Assembly (NCBI GenBank): GCA_965603365.1
Contig: CBFDCR010000006.1
Location: forward strand, 47,787 to 111,786
Direction of reading: 5' to 3'
From: JAHELQ01 sp965603365
GTDB taxonomy: Bacteria; Acidobacteriota; Aminicenantia; UBA2199
Length of the DNA stretch: 64,000 nt
Made by a program: the position numbers and the translations under genes. A model generated the notes under the pieces. It saw only the letters and a list, made by a program, of their open reading frames with translations. It did no database searches and was not told the DNA's origin. This document shows, in pieces, positions 24,739-34,335 of this stretch (position 1 is its first letter; each line of letters begins with the position of its first letter).

Positions 24739-27345
24739 ATGATCGATGTATTAGAGGGCAAGTATCTTGGGATCTTGAAAGAGCGCAAAGATGTAGGATT
24801 GTACGAAAATCTGGAGACTATTTGTAAGGTTGTCGAGCCCTACATTGATGCCCTGCCCCATCAGGGGGGGAGCTTGACTGGTTTAAATCATATCAGGGGA
24901 ATTCTTCGAGAAATTGAAAATCTAACTGAAAGGAGTCCATATCTAAATCTCACCTCTACCGAGATCTTTATACTTCTTGCAGCTATTTTACTGCACGATA
25001 TTGGCAAATTGAAAGAGGATGAGTATTTAATTGATGAGGCAAAATTAGATGAATTAATATCATTATTAAAAGATAAATTAAAATTGAAATTGGATGGCAA
25101 CTCGATAATCAGTCAAAAACCCAATCCTCATCCCTTGATCAGCGCTGTTCAGATTATGGAATCACCAACACAGTATGGAATTTTCGATAGAGAATTGGCA
25201 GGAATGATTGCGATCGTAACGGTTAGTCATCTCAAAAATTTTAAGACTTATTTCAAGGAAAGCAAAGATTTCCTGCAGGATCGATATCTGGCCAAATATG
25301 GGAAAATCCGAATTAGCTGGCTGTGTGCCCTGCTGGTGATTGGGGATGAATTGGATACTTCCTATCATCGGGCCGTGGCAAACGATTTCTCAGGTATCCC
25401 GCAGTCAAAAAGAGTCGCTAAGCCGAAATCATCCAAAGGAGAATTTCGCGCCAATATTGGCGGTTGTCGGATTGACCTGGTCGGGCGATGCATCGTGGTA
25501 CATCCGATAGGAGACCTTAAAGAGAATATCAAAGAGAATCAGTACACCACACTTCTATATAAAAACTTTGCCATGGATATCATCGGAAAAAATAGGCTGC
25601 TGAATGAGTGGTCTCATGAGTTGAGGCAGATGTATATTGGGGTTCAATCCTGCCTGGTAGAGGTGGATGGCCACATTTACATGGTTTTGAGTAATTGCAA
25701 CCGGGACTCCGAGTTTGTCCTATCTGTCGAACCGGCGATTACTTATTTTAAAGTAAGCCGAATCATCGAGGCCATGTTCAGATTGAAGTATGGGGTTTTC
25801 AAAAAGAAGTATTTTTCCTGGGAAATGCTGCAAAGTGAAGCGGGATTTGAGAGCAAAGAAGATCTCAAATTGATCGTTCACAGGCTTTCCCGACTTTCAA
25901 CGTTTTTTTCCGGCCTGGTGGAGTCTGTTCTGGAACAGATCATTAAAAATAAAAAAAAGCGCCCCAAATTCGAAATTGAAATCCAGGAATTAAATGAAGA
26001 GTGGACCATTACGCTGTCCCTATTAAATATCACCGGTAAGTATGAAAAAATTTTCAAAAAATACATCAGTTCATGGTTTCTATTTTTTGTTGAGTCCATT
26101 ATTGAAACTCGAAGCACTGATGAACTTCAGGAAAGTATCGAATCCCTCATAAAAAAGAAGAAGAATAAAGAAGATGTGTCTTATTCTTTGATCCCTGAGA
26201 ATAAAAGTAAACGGATAACTGTAAAGAAATTTTTTATTAGACCCGGCAATAAACAGCTCACCTATTTACTGGATGAGGTCAGCCCCTGTCCAACCCTATT
26301 ACCCCGGGGAATTGAATTACCTCTCTCCGGGGCGGTTTATATCGATAAAAAAAGTGGCATTAACCAGATGAATGAGGATATCGTCTATTATCCGAGAATA
26401 ATGGGGATTAATCTCGTAATTGCCGGGCCCCCAGGAATCGGTAAATCCACGCTGGCCCTGGATATTATTGACAATCTTTCCCTGGTGGGATGTAATTTCG
26501 AATGCCATCCGGAGGCCGGAGATGAGGGGAAAAAAGGCTGCCGCCGAGTCATAACCAATGCCGGGGCAGTAGCTTATTTTAGCCTGGAACAGCCTATATT
26601 TACAATTGAAAGCCTGGCAGACCGTATGGGGAAGTTGGGGATAAATGGAGAAGGGGATCAAAAGAGAGTGGAGATATGCAGCCCGGATGGAGATTATGAT
26701 ATCGAAAAGGGCGACTTTAAATTTGAAATCCAAATTTTGGAATCTAAATTCTTCGATTCACCCGATTCTTCCTCCTCCGGGGTGATGGAGGAACAAGATA
26801 GAGAGTATAAAGATCTATTTAGGGGTAAAGAGGTGGCAGAGAAACAAGATAAAGAGTATAAAAACACTCGAATTTTGCTGCTTCCTCGTTTATCCCCCCG
26901 ATTTGTAGGGGAGATGTCTCAGGCGAATGAACGGAAACTATTCTGGCAGCGGTTCAAGCAAATATCGCGATTAATTGAATCCTCCTTCAGCGCCACCAGG
27001 GGCGATCCATTTAATCAATATAGACTGCACGCTATTGTGGTGGATAATTTAAACTCCTTCCTCAATGAACCCATGGCCAGAGAATACATTTTTAAGCTCT
27101 TTCGGCTCATTTCTTCCAGTGGGATACTGGGGGTTTTTATACTGGAGGATATGGAGGATGACAATACAGGCATAAGTCGTGGGTTAGAGGATGTGGAATT
27201 TCTGGCGGACATCTGGATTAAGCTGGGGTGGACCAAAAAGTTGGATTACAAATTCAAGATGCTGGAGGTTAAAAAGTCTCGGTATCAACGACATGTCTTC
27301 GGTTCACATCCATTCAAAATCAGACTGGAGGAGGTGGCCTCATGA
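24739..27345 (+). CDS. HD phosphohydrolase fused to RecA/KaiC-like ATPase
   Basis: The 868-residue protein has an N-terminal HD domain with the full metal signature spread over ~45-210: GLNHIRGI, LLHDIGK, HPLISA, SHLKNF and GDELDTSYHRA. This arrangement recalls the HD-CE type found in some defence and stress proteins. A middle region (~260-550) has no family I recognise. The C-terminal ATPase has Walker A GPPGIGKST at ~562 and Walker B-like HAIVVDNL at ~764, as in KaiC/RAD55 proteins. The ATG at 24739 has GAGGGG upstream and is preferred to a TTG at 24721. It overlaps the next gene by 4 bp (ATGA). A nucleotide- or nucleic-acid-cleaving HD domain switched by a RecA-like ATPase is the simplest reading; the biological role is unknown. 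Confidence 0.75.
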   Translation: MIDVLEGKYLGILKERKDVGLYENLETICKVVEPYIDALPHQGGSLTGLNHIRGILREIENLTERSPYLNLTSTEIFILLAAILLHDIGKLKEDEYLIDEAKLDELISLLKDKLKLKLDGNSIISQKPNPHPLISAVQIMESPTQYGIFDRELAGMIAIVTVSHLKNFKTYFKESKDFLQDRYLAKYGKIRISWLCALLVIGDELDTSYHRAVANDFSGIPQSKRVAKPKSSKGEFRANIGGCRIDLVGRCIVVHPIGDLKENIKENQYTTLLYKNFAMDIIGKNRLLNEWSHELRQMYIGVQSCLVEVDGHIYMVLSNCNRDSEFVLSVEPAITYFKVSRIIEAMFRLKYGVFKKKYFSWEMLQSEAGFESKEDLKLIVHRLSRLSTFFSGLVESVLEQIIKNKKKRPKFEIEIQELNEEWTITLSLLNITGKYEKIFKKYISSWFLFFVESIIETRSTDELQESIESLIKKKKNKEDVSYSLIPENKSKRITVKKFFIRPGNKQLTYLLDEVSPCPTLLPRGIELPLSGAVYIDKKSGINQMNEDIVYYPRIMGINLVIAGPPGIGKSTLALDIIDNLSLVGCNFECHPEAGDEGKKGCRRVITNAGAVAYFSLEQPIFTIESLADRMGKLGINGEGDQKRVEICSPDGDYDIEKGDFKFEIQILESKFFDSPDSSSSGVMEEQDREYKDLFRGKEVAEKQDKEYKNTRILLLPRLSPRFVGEMSQANERKLFWQRFKQISRLIESSFSATRGDPFNQYRLHAIVVDNLNSFLNEPMAREYIFKLFRLISSSGILGVFILEDMEDDNTGISRGLEDVEFLADIWIKLGWTKKLDYKFKMLEVKKSRYQRHVFGSHPFKIRLEEVAS

Positions 27346-28463
27346 GATCGGCAGTCAAGATATATCTATCCCTTCACACGCAAATCAGTCGGGCAGAAAA
27401 ACAAATGCGGCAGACAGCTATCAGGGAATCAGAAAGCCGTTTAGAATGCTTTGGGAACGAGGAGCTGGATGTTTACTTAATCGGAGGTAAAGATTCACTT
27501 CCCGGAGATGCGACAGTACTATTGAAAGGAGAGCGGGGGACTCACAAATTTGCCCTGGCAGCCAACTATTTGTTCCAGGGACTGAGAGAGGGCGAAAATG
27601 TGGTACTGTTCAATATGGGATCTCCTGTTGAGGTAGGCAGGATACCGCAGTGTGTAGAAGACCCAGAACATCTTGACTTTTCTACTAATGGTAATGAAGC
27701 TAAGAATGGAGACGGGATTAAATGCTTCAAATTTGAACCCCGGCAAAATCAAAAACCTCCGCCAGGTAAATATAGACTTCACTGGTGGATATCAGAAGCA
27801 TGTAAGGACAAAAATTGCTCGTGTATAATAGAACAGCAGGAAATAGATATTAAAGACATTTTGCGTAAGCATGCAAATCTTTTTATTTTAGATTTTGATG
27901 CTGGCTTTTTGCTGCCGGAAGAATTTATCGCCACTTTTATAGATCTGGTAGATTGGATGAAACAATTTTGTGTTGGGCAAAACGACAATATTCCTGATAA
28001 ATCTATTCCATTCCAGCGGATTTTATTAAATTCTACCTCGCAGATTAAGACCAGATTTCCGGTTCTGGACGATGAAACTTTTCTAATACCGGCATTTATT
28101 CGCTTAACCAAATGTTTCGGTGTTAGTTCAATGATTATAGATGTCTTACAGCCTCAAGCGAGCGGAACCAAAAAGGCAATGTCTCTGGATGCCCTGTCGG
28201 ATCTGATTTTGTCGGTGGAGCACAATTGGGAAAACGAATATGAACTAATTGAGGGCGAAAAAATAAAAACTAAAAGTGATAATGGAAGGCAAGGGGGGAA
28301 AGAGGAGAAAGAAAATGAGCAATGTTCGTCAGATTTGAGGTCATTAAAGATCATAACCGCCGATAATATTACGGGAAAAGTCTATGAAAAAATGTGGCTG
28401 GGTCTCGAGATATCTAAAGATGGGCGCAATATGAAGTTTAAAGAAATGAAGAAAAAGGAATAG
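27342..28463 (+). CDS. RecA/KaiC-like partner with degenerate P-loop
   Basis: The 373-residue protein has a RecA-like fold signature: GGKDSLPGDATVLLKGERGTHKFALAANYL...GENVVLFNMGSP, with a Walker B-like NLFILDFDAGF near residue 185. The P-loop reads GERGTHKF where GxxGxGK[ST] is expected; it keeps the Lys but loses the following Ser/Thr and a Gly. ATP hydrolysis is therefore doubtful. An acidic/basic low-complexity stretch (~315-335) precedes a small C-terminal domain (MWLGLEISKDGRNMKF). It starts within the stop of the HD/ATPase gene, so the two should form a complex in fixed ratio. An active plus an inactive RecA-like subunit recalls paired KaiC domains; this is inference. Confidence 0.65.
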   Translation: MRSAVKIYLSLHTQISRAEKQMRQTAIRESESRLECFGNEELDVYLIGGKDSLPGDATVLLKGERGTHKFALAANYLFQGLREGENVVLFNMGSPVEVGRIPQCVEDPEHLDFSTNGNEAKNGDGIKCFKFEPRQNQKPPPGKYRLHWWISEACKDKNCSCIIEQQEIDIKDILRKHANLFILDFDAGFLLPEEFIATFIDLVDWMKQFCVGQNDNIPDKSIPFQRILLNSTSQIKTRFPVLDDETFLIPAFIRLTKCFGVSSMIIDVLQPQASGTKKAMSLDALSDLILSVEHNWENEYELIEGEKIKTKSDNGRQGGKEEKENEQCSSDLRSLKIITADNITGKVYEKMWLGLEISKDGRNMKFKEMKKKE

Positions 28464-28504
28464 TCGACATAATTTGAAGAGATAAAGGAACTCACAAATG
28501 GGAG

Positions 28505-29788
28505 CTATTCGGTGTGGAGGAGGTAGTGGTTTTTTTTGCCTTTTTGGATGAGGATGAATTTGTTGTTGAGGAGGGCGTCTGGGGTGACGGTGTGGTCGGG
28601 GTCGGTGATTTTGGTCTGGTTGAGGCTGAGGCCGTTGTTCCGGATCATGCGCCGGGCCTCGCCTTTGGAGGGGAAGATGTCGGTCTTTAGGGCCAAGAGG
28701 TCCAGGATGGGGATGCCGGTTTCCAGGTCTGAGCGGGCGATGCGGGGCTGGGGCACCCCTTCGAAGACCGTTAACAGGTCGGCTTCGGAAAGTTTTTTTA
28801 ACGATTCGGCCGTGCCCTTGCCGAAGAGGATCTGGGAGGCCTCCTGTGCGGTTTCGTATTCTTCCGGGGAGTGCACCATGCCGACCACTTCTTTGCCCAA
28901 AGTCTTTTGCAGCAGCCGCTGGTGCGGCGCCTGCCGGTGCCGGGTGATGAGATCTTCGATCTCCTCCCTGGGCAGCAGGGTAAAGATCTTGATATATTTC
29001 TCGGCATCTTCATCCGTTGTGTTCAGCCAGAACTGGTAGAACCGGTAAGGGGAGGTGGTGCGGCCATCCAGCCACACGGTTCCCGTCTCGGTCTTGCCGA
29101 ATTTCCCACCGTCGGCTTTGGTAATCAAGGGGCAGGTCAGGGCATACACTTCGGCGCCTGCCTTGCGGCGGATCAATTCGGCGCCGGAGGTGATGTTGCC
29201 CCACTGGTCCGAACCGCCCATCTGCAGCCGGCAATTTTTGTGCTTGTAGAGGAAATAGAAGTCGTAGGCCTGGACCAGTTGGTAGGAAAATTCGGTAAAG
29301 GAGATGCCGGTTTCCAGCCGTTTTTTTACCGAATCCTTGGCCATCATGTAGTTGACGCTCAGGTGTTTGCCCACCTCCCGGATGAACTCCAGGAAGCCGA
29401 ACTCTTTCATCCAGTCGGCGTTGTTGACCATCTCGGCACTGTTGGCGGCGGGGGAATCGAAATCGAGAAATTTACGCAGTTGCTTTTTCATGCCCGCCAG
29501 GTTGCGCCGCAGTACCTCTTCGTCCAGTAGACTGCGCTCTTCACATTTGCCCGAGGGGTCGCCGATCATGCCGGTGGCGCCGCCCACCAGGGCAATGGGC
29601 TTGTGGCCCTTTAACTGGAGATGCTTGAGCATCATGACGGAGACCAGGTGGCCGATGTGCAGGGAGTCGGCGGTGGGGTCAAAACCCACATAAGCGGTCA
29701 CCGTCTGCCCTTGCCTGAACAGCTCTTCTGTGCCGGGCATGATGTCGTGAATCATGCCCCGCCATCTTAATTCCTCGATAAAATTCAT
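28505..29788 (-). CDS. tyrS: Tyrosyl-tRNA synthetase
   Basis: The 427-residue class I synthetase charges tRNA-Tyr in the cytoplasm. It has HIGH at 44-47 (DSLHIGHL) and the KMSKS equivalent KFGKTE. A C-terminal S4-like RNA-binding domain runs from about 350 (FPSKGEARRMIRNNGLSLNQ). Length and motifs are normal for bacterial TyrS. It is the last gene of the minus-strand run that starts with the 2-oxoacid oxidoreductase, 8 bp after its gamma subunit, and is convergent with the HD/ATPase operon. Confidence 0.97.
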   Translation of the reverse strand: MNFIEELRWRGMIHDIMPGTEELFRQGQTVTAYVGFDPTADSLHIGHLVSVMMLKHLQLKGHKPIALVGGATGMIGDPSGKCEERSLLDEEVLRRNLAGMKKQLRKFLDFDSPAANSAEMVNNADWMKEFGFLEFIREVGKHLSVNYMMAKDSVKKRLETGISFTEFSYQLVQAYDFYFLYKHKNCRLQMGGSDQWGNITSGAELIRRKAGAEVYALTCPLITKADGGKFGKTETGTVWLDGRTTSPYRFYQFWLNTTDEDAEKYIKIFTLLPREEIEDLITRHRQAPHQRLLQKTLGKEVVGMVHSPEEYETAQEASQILFGKGTAESLKKLSEADLLTVFEGVPQPRIARSDLETGIPILDLLALKTDIFPSKGEARRMIRNNGLSLNQTKITDPDHTVTPDALLNNKFILIQKGKKNHYLLHTE

Positions 29789-29796
29789 CTTATATT

Positions 29797-30342
29797 TTAT
29801 ACCAGATTTTGGCCCAATTCAATGGCCTTTAAATTTAAGTCGAGGTAATCTTTGGGCGCCCAATTCTTGACGAACTCCACCATGTTGTCGTATTGGATGA
29901 TCCCGGTTAACTTCTGGGTCATGGACAGGGTCACCACCGAGGTTAATACCACGTTGCCCAGCTCTTTTTTGGTCTCGTAGATAATGGGGACCTGGTGCAG
30001 TTTCCAGTTTCCGGTATCCCCCAGATCATTGACCAGGTGGGTGTCCAATACCACGGTGGCATCGTCTTTGAGTCGGTCTTTGTATAACTCATAGGGTGTC
30101 TGGTGGGTGCACACGAAGAAGTCGACGGCCATGGCCTGGGGAAACAGGATGTGCTGTTTGGAGACAATCACATCGACTTTGGTGGGGCCGCCCCTGACAG
30201 TGGCGGTGTAGGTGGGGCTTTCCAGGGCGTATTTGTTTTCTTTTTCCACGGCAATATCTACCAGCAGGGCACCGGCAGTAATAATACCCTGGCCTCCCAC
30301 GGCTGCCAGCCGGATTTCGTATCGGTCTCGATAATATTTCAT
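29797..30342 (-). CDS. 2-oxoacid:ferredoxin oxidoreductase, gamma subunit
   Basis: The 181-residue protein carries the gamma-subunit fold of the pyruvate/2-oxoacid oxidoreductases: IRLAAVGGQGIITAGALL near the N-terminus, then ESPTYTATVRGGPTKVDVIVS. It should help bind coenzyme A and complete the complex. It lies 29 bp after the beta subunit, and the order ferredoxin-alpha-beta-gamma fits four-subunit 2-oxoglutarate or branched-chain 2-oxoacid enzymes (KGOR/VOR); sequence alone does not fix the substrate. Confidence 0.92.
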   Translation of the reverse strand: MKYYRDRYEIRLAAVGGQGIITAGALLVDIAVEKENKYALESPTYTATVRGGPTKVDVIVSKQHILFPQAMAVDFFVCTHQTPYELYKDRLKDDATVVLDTHLVNDLGDTGNWKLHQVPIIYETKKELGNVVLTSVVTLSMTQKLTGIIQYDNMVEFVKNWAPKDYLDLNLKAIELGQNLV

Positions 30343-30371
30343 GGTGTTTCCTCTCCTCTCTCGTTTCTTGT

Positions 30372-31208
30372 CTATTTTTTCGATTCCTTCGCCTTCGCCT
30401 GAGCCGCCGGGACGATATGCTTGTAATACAGCTCTGAATATTCGAGCCGTTCTTTGTCTTCCGCCAACACCCCCACCGGGTATTTATGGTTGCGGTCTGC
30501 CGGGGCCAACTTTTCGTACTGGGCCTTTGTAACGGTTCGGCTGACGATCCAGCGGTCCATGTCAACGGGGTGTTTCATCTTGTTGCGCCGGCCTAAATTG
30601 ACGTGACAGTTGCTGATGACCTCCACCACGGAGAAGCCTTTGTGTTGGAAAGACTTTTTGATCACCTCTTTTAACGGTATCATGCGGTTCACCGTCTCCC
30701 GGGCCACAAACGAGGACTTGGCGGCGATCAGGAGTTCGGCGCTGTCGAATTTGGGCTCGATGTTGCCGTAGGGGGTGGTCTCGGTGAGGAATTTCTGGGG
30801 CGTCAGGGGAGAGACCTGGCCGCCGGTCATGCCGTAGATGCCGTTGTTGACCAGGATCATTTTGATGCCGATGTTGCGCCTGGCGGCATGGATCAGGTGG
30901 TTGCCGCCGATGGCTAAGGCATCGCCGTCGCCCGATATGACCACCACCAATTTGTCGGGCCGGGCCAGCTTGATGCCGGTGGCGAAGGTCAGGGCCCGGC
31001 CGTGGGTGGTGTGCAGGGTGTTGGTGTTAAAAAAGGTGGGCATCCGGCCGGAACAGCCGATTCCGGCCACCACTACGATGTTGTCCGGATCGATTTTGAG
31101 CTCGGAAAAAGCCATGGCAATGGTCTTCAAGATAATACCGTCTCCACATCCCGGGCACCAGGGGGTGGGGAAGGTCCGGTAGCGGATGTACCGTTCGTAG
31201 TCTCTCAT
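30372..31208 (-). CDS. 2-oxoacid:ferredoxin oxidoreductase, beta (TPP) subunit
   Basis: The 278-residue thiamine diphosphate-binding subunit has FPTPWCPGCGDG near the start (cluster/TPP region) and GDGDALAIGGNHLIHAARR as the Mg-TPP motif. It performs oxidative decarboxylation of a 2-oxoacid, passing electrons to ferredoxin. Its start overlaps the alpha-subunit stop by 4 bp. A Lys/Ala-rich tail (AAQAKAKESKK) ends the protein. Confidence 0.94.
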   Translation of the reverse strand: MRDYERYIRYRTFPTPWCPGCGDGIILKTIAMAFSELKIDPDNIVVVAGIGCSGRMPTFFNTNTLHTTHGRALTFATGIKLARPDKLVVVISGDGDALAIGGNHLIHAARRNIGIKMILVNNGIYGMTGGQVSPLTPQKFLTETTPYGNIEPKFDSAELLIAAKSSFVARETVNRMIPLKEVIKKSFQHKGFSVVEVISNCHVNLGRRNKMKHPVDMDRWIVSRTVTKAQYEKLAPADRNHKYPVGVLAEDKERLEYSELYYKHIVPAAQAKAKESKK

Positions 31209-32332
31209 TGTTGAAACTCCTTAATGGCCGCCAGCACTTCATAGGGGGTAAAGGGGATACCGTTGGCTCTTAGTAGGGCCCGGTCGTCTACGTCGTCGAA
31301 GGCGGCCCGCTCCATTTCGTAGCGGATCTGGCCCATGTTTAACTCCACGGTCAGCACCTTTTTGATCCGTTGGAACCGCTCCCGTAACACCAGCTTGGGG
31401 AAGGGCCAGATGGTCAACGGTTGAAACAGGCCGGCCTTGATGCCCTCCTGCCTGGCCATCTCCACCGCCGCCAGCGAGGCCCGGGCCGAAACGCCGAAGC
31501 TGAAGACCATGATGTCGGCATCCTCCATGTAGTACTCTTTGTATTTGATGATCTCGTCTAAATAGTGGTAAATTTTCTGCATTCTTAAGGTCTGCATCCT
31601 CTGTACGATATCGGGATCGGCGGTGGGCCAACCGTGTTTGTCGTGCTCAAGGCCGTCGATGTGGATGGGGTAACCTTTAAAGAAGTCTACGCGGGGCGGG
31701 TTCTCACCGATCTCCCGGTCGTAGATGTTCAAGTCCTCGATCTTATGGGGCTCACTGCTGTAGATATCGATGTCCTCTTTGGCCGGGATTTTGAGGTCCT
31801 CGTGGGCCTTGGCAATGACTTCGTCTAACAGTATCACCACCGGGGTCCAGAATTTTTCCGACAGGTTAAAAGCCCGTATGGTCTGGCAGTAGATTTCCCG
31901 GGCAAAGGCGGGGTAGACGGCGATGATGGGATGGTCGCCGTGGGTGCCCCACCGGGTTTGCAAAAGATCCGCCTGAGAGGGCTTGGTGGGCAGGCCGGTG
32001 GAGGGACCGCCCCGCATGACATTGACAATCACCAGGGGGATCTCGGCCATCACCGCCATACCTAAGTGTTCCTGCATGAGGGAAAATCCCGGTCCGCTGG
32101 TGGCGGTCAGCACCTTGCGGCCCGCCAGGGAAGCACCGATGCAGGCGCCTAAGGAGGCGATTTCGTCTTCCATCTGGATAAAATCCCGGCCCAGCCTGGG
32201 CATCTCCCTGGACAGGTAGTGGGCGATTTCCGATGAGGGGGTAATGGGGTAGCCGGCAAAGAAATCGCAGCCGGCATCGATGGCTGCATTGGCTACGATG
32301 ATGTTGCCCTGGTAAACTTTTCTCTCTTTCAT
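31205..32332 (-). CDS. 2-oxoacid:ferredoxin oxidoreductase, alpha subunit
   Basis: The 375-residue alpha subunit begins MKERKVYQGNIIVANAAIDAG with the typical YPITPSSE motif and GPGFSLMQEHLGMA. I placed the start at 32332, inside the ferredoxin gene's last codons (4-bp overlap); the longer upstream frame reads ferredoxin codons out of frame. The family includes VorB- and KorA-type subunits. Confidence 0.94.
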   Translation of the reverse strand: MKERKVYQGNIIVANAAIDAGCDFFAGYPITPSSEIAHYLSREMPRLGRDFIQMEDEIASLGACIGASLAGRKVLTATSGPGFSLMQEHLGMAVMAEIPLVIVNVMRGGPSTGLPTKPSQADLLQTRWGTHGDHPIIAVYPAFAREIYCQTIRAFNLSEKFWTPVVILLDEVIAKAHEDLKIPAKEDIDIYSSEPHKIEDLNIYDREIGENPPRVDFFKGYPIHIDGLEHDKHGWPTADPDIVQRMQTLRMQKIYHYLDEIIKYKEYYMEDADIMVFSFGVSARASLAAVEMARQEGIKAGLFQPLTIWPFPKLVLRERFQRIKKVLTVELNMGQIRYEMERAAFDDVDDRALLRANGIPFTPYEVLAAIKEFQQ

Positions 32333-32625
32333 TTGGACTCCCCCTTTTCGTCGTAATTGACAAAGATGGCAAAATCGGGGCATCGGAGCTCGCACATGCC
32401 GCAGCCGATGCAGTAGTCCGGTGCATCCACCTTTACGGAGGTGCCGAATTTGCTTTCGTAATTGTCCTCCAGTTGCAGGGTACCGGTGGGACAGATGTCC
32501 ACACACAGCCCACAGCCTTTGCAGTAGACCGAGACCACGGTGATTATATTCTTTTTGGTAGAGGGCTTTCGTTTCTTTCTTCGTTCCAGGGCATTTTGAT
32601 TTATTTCAAGTTCTTCTTTCTCCAT
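32329..32625 (-). CDS. 2x[4Fe-4S] ferredoxin subunit of the oxidoreductase
   Basis: The 98-residue protein has two CxxCxxCxxxCP clusters (CKGCGLCVDICP and CIGCGMCELRCP), so it should be the electron-transfer subunit that accepts electrons from the beta subunit. It is the first gene of the complex. The ATG at 32625 has GAGG 8 nt upstream; an earlier in-frame Met at 32667 has no ribosome site. The Lys/Arg-rich N-terminal ~35 residues precede the cluster domain. Confidence 0.92.
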   Translation of the reverse strand: MEKEELEINQNALERRKKRKPSTKKNIITVVSVYCKGCGLCVDICPTGTLQLEDNYESKFGTSVKVDAPDYCIGCGMCELRCPDFAIFVNYDEKGESK

Positions 32626-32793
32626 TATAAACCTCGATGTGGTGAAGAATCGACTGTTGAGAGGCATTGTAACACAAACGATTTTACAATAAAATATCTC
32701 CCCCCCTTTTTTTTCATTTTTTCCGAGTGGCCCCTTCTCCAGTTGTCACAGCCCGGAATTTTGCATAATATAATTGGTGTAAGAGAATGAAAA

Positions 32794-34335
32794 ATGGTTA
32801 AGATGAGATTAGCGATCGTTGTGTTGATGGTGTGTGTGGGGATGGTTCATCCGGGGGCTGAAAAGTGCCGGGATTATTTACAGACCGGCAACTGGTATCC
32901 CCCGTCTGTTTCGGCGTTGAATGAGATGCTGGACGGCTTCTTCGGACAGGCCCAAAAGGTCGATTTTCCTGGCCGGATCCGGGGGCTGGTGGTGCCCCAC
33001 GCCGGTTTCGCCTACTCCGGCCGCTGTGCCGCCCAGGCCTACAGCCAACTGGAAAATATCCCGGATATCCGGCGGGTCCTCCTGCTGGGGGTGTCCCACC
33101 GGGCCAACTTCTACGGTGCCTGTGTATCCGATTTTAGCCACAACGCCACCCCCCTGGGCAGGCTGACGGTGGATCGGGAGATCACCGGCAAGCTGGCGGC
33201 GGAGAAACTCTTTCGGCTGGACAACCGGATCATGCAGTACGAACACTCCCTGGAAAATCAACTGCCCTTTTTGCAGCGGGTGTTGAAAGATAAGGAAGTC
33301 AAGATTGTCCCCATCCTTTTTGGCGGCTTGAAGAGAGAGGATTTTGAGGCTGCGGCCCGGGCCATCGGTCGCTATGTGGATGAGAAGACGCTGGTGGTGG
33401 CCAGTTCCGACTTCACCCACTTCGGCCAGAATTTCGGCTACATGCCCTTTAAAAAAGACATCAAGAAACGGTTGACGGCACTGGATATGGGCATCATCGA
33501 TCCTATCCTGACCCTGGATTTTGAGGCGTATGTCCGCTACAAGATCAAGACCGGTATCACCATGTGCGGCTTTACGCCGGTGGGCATACTGATGAAAATC
33601 TTCCCCCCCAAAAAACACGAAGGGAAGTTGATGTCGTATTACCGGTCCGGGGATTTTAACGGCGACTATTCCCTCAGCGTCAGCTACGCCGCCATCATTA
33701 TTTCGGAAAAAGGCAAGACCGGGAAGATAAAAAACAAGAAGACGGGGAGAGCCATGAAGTTATCACCCACGGAGAAGAGGACATTGATTCGTCTGGCCCG
33801 GGATACCCTGAAACGGTACCTGGAAGATCGGGAAACGCTGCTTGAGGCGGAAGTTGACCGGGAATATCCGTTGACGGAAAATTTAAAACAGCGCTGCGGC
33901 CTGTTTGTCACCCTGAAAAAAGACGGGCGCCTGCGGGGCTGTATCGGCAGCCTGGTAGGGGAAGTTCCGCTTTATCAAGGGGTGATGAAGAACGCCCTCA
34001 ATGCCGCGCTGCGGGACCCCCGTTTCCCCCCGGTGGAGAAGAGCGAGTTCGAGGATCTCGAGGTGGAGATTTCGGTCATGACACCGCTGCAAAGAATCGA
34101 GGATTACAAGAAGATACGCCTGGGAACCGACGGCGTCATCATCCGCAAAGGTTATCAACAGGCGGTGTATCTGCCCCAGGTGGCCACCGAAACCGGTTGG
34201 AACCTGGACCAATTTTTGGCCAGTTTGTGCCGGAAGGCGGGTCTCCCCCTGCGGGAATACCGGTCCGGCGACATGGATTTTTACATCTTTCAGGCGCTGG
34301 TGTTCCAGGAAAAAGAGGCCGATCATGGGAATTAG
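32794..34335 (+). CDS. AmmeMemoRadiSam fusion: Memo domain plus AMMECR1 domain
   Basis: The 513-residue protein joins two parts usually encoded by separate genes. After a hydrophobic N-terminus (MRLAIVVLMVCVGMVHPG, likely a signal peptide) comes a Memo-like domain (~35-300) with the conserved His-bearing motifs VVPHAGFAYSG, GVSHRANF, EHSLENQLPFLQ and SSDFTHFG. Next comes an AMMECR1 domain (~325-500) with RCGLFVTLKKDGRLRGCIGSL. The substrate of this widespread trio is unknown; Memo proteins are described as metal-dependent redox or dioxygenase-like. The gene overlaps the DUF362 gene and is followed by the radical SAM partner. TTGTCA and TATAAT occur upstream at 32743 and 32769 but with a 20-bp spacer. 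Confidence 0.92.
   Translation: MVKMRLAIVVLMVCVGMVHPGAEKCRDYLQTGNWYPPSVSALNEMLDGFFGQAQKVDFPGRIRGLVVPHAGFAYSGRCAAQAYSQLENIPDIRRVLLLGVSHRANFYGACVSDFSHNATPLGRLTVDREITGKLAAEKLFRLDNRIMQYEHSLENQLPFLQRVLKDKEVKIVPILFGGLKREDFEAAARAIGRYVDEKTLVVASSDFTHFGQNFGYMPFKKDIKKRLTALDMGIIDPILTLDFEAYVRYKIKTGITMCGFTPVGILMKIFPPKKHEGKLMSYYRSGDFNGDYSLSVSYAAIIISEKGKTGKIKNKKTGRAMKLSPTEKRTLIRLARDTLKRYLEDRETLLEAEVDREYPLTENLKQRCGLFVTLKKDGRLRGCIGSLVGEVPLYQGVMKNALNAALRDPRFPPVEKSEFEDLEVEISVMTPLQRIEDYKKIRLGTDGVIIRKGYQQAVYLPQVATETGWNLDQFLASLCRKAGLPLREYRSGDMDFYIFQALVFQEKEADHGN

Noticed and set aside
32333..32506. N-terminal extension of the 2-oxoacid oxidoreductase alpha subunit
   Set aside because: The extra residues are out-of-frame ferredoxin codons; the start at 32332 gives the normal family length and a 4-bp overlap.
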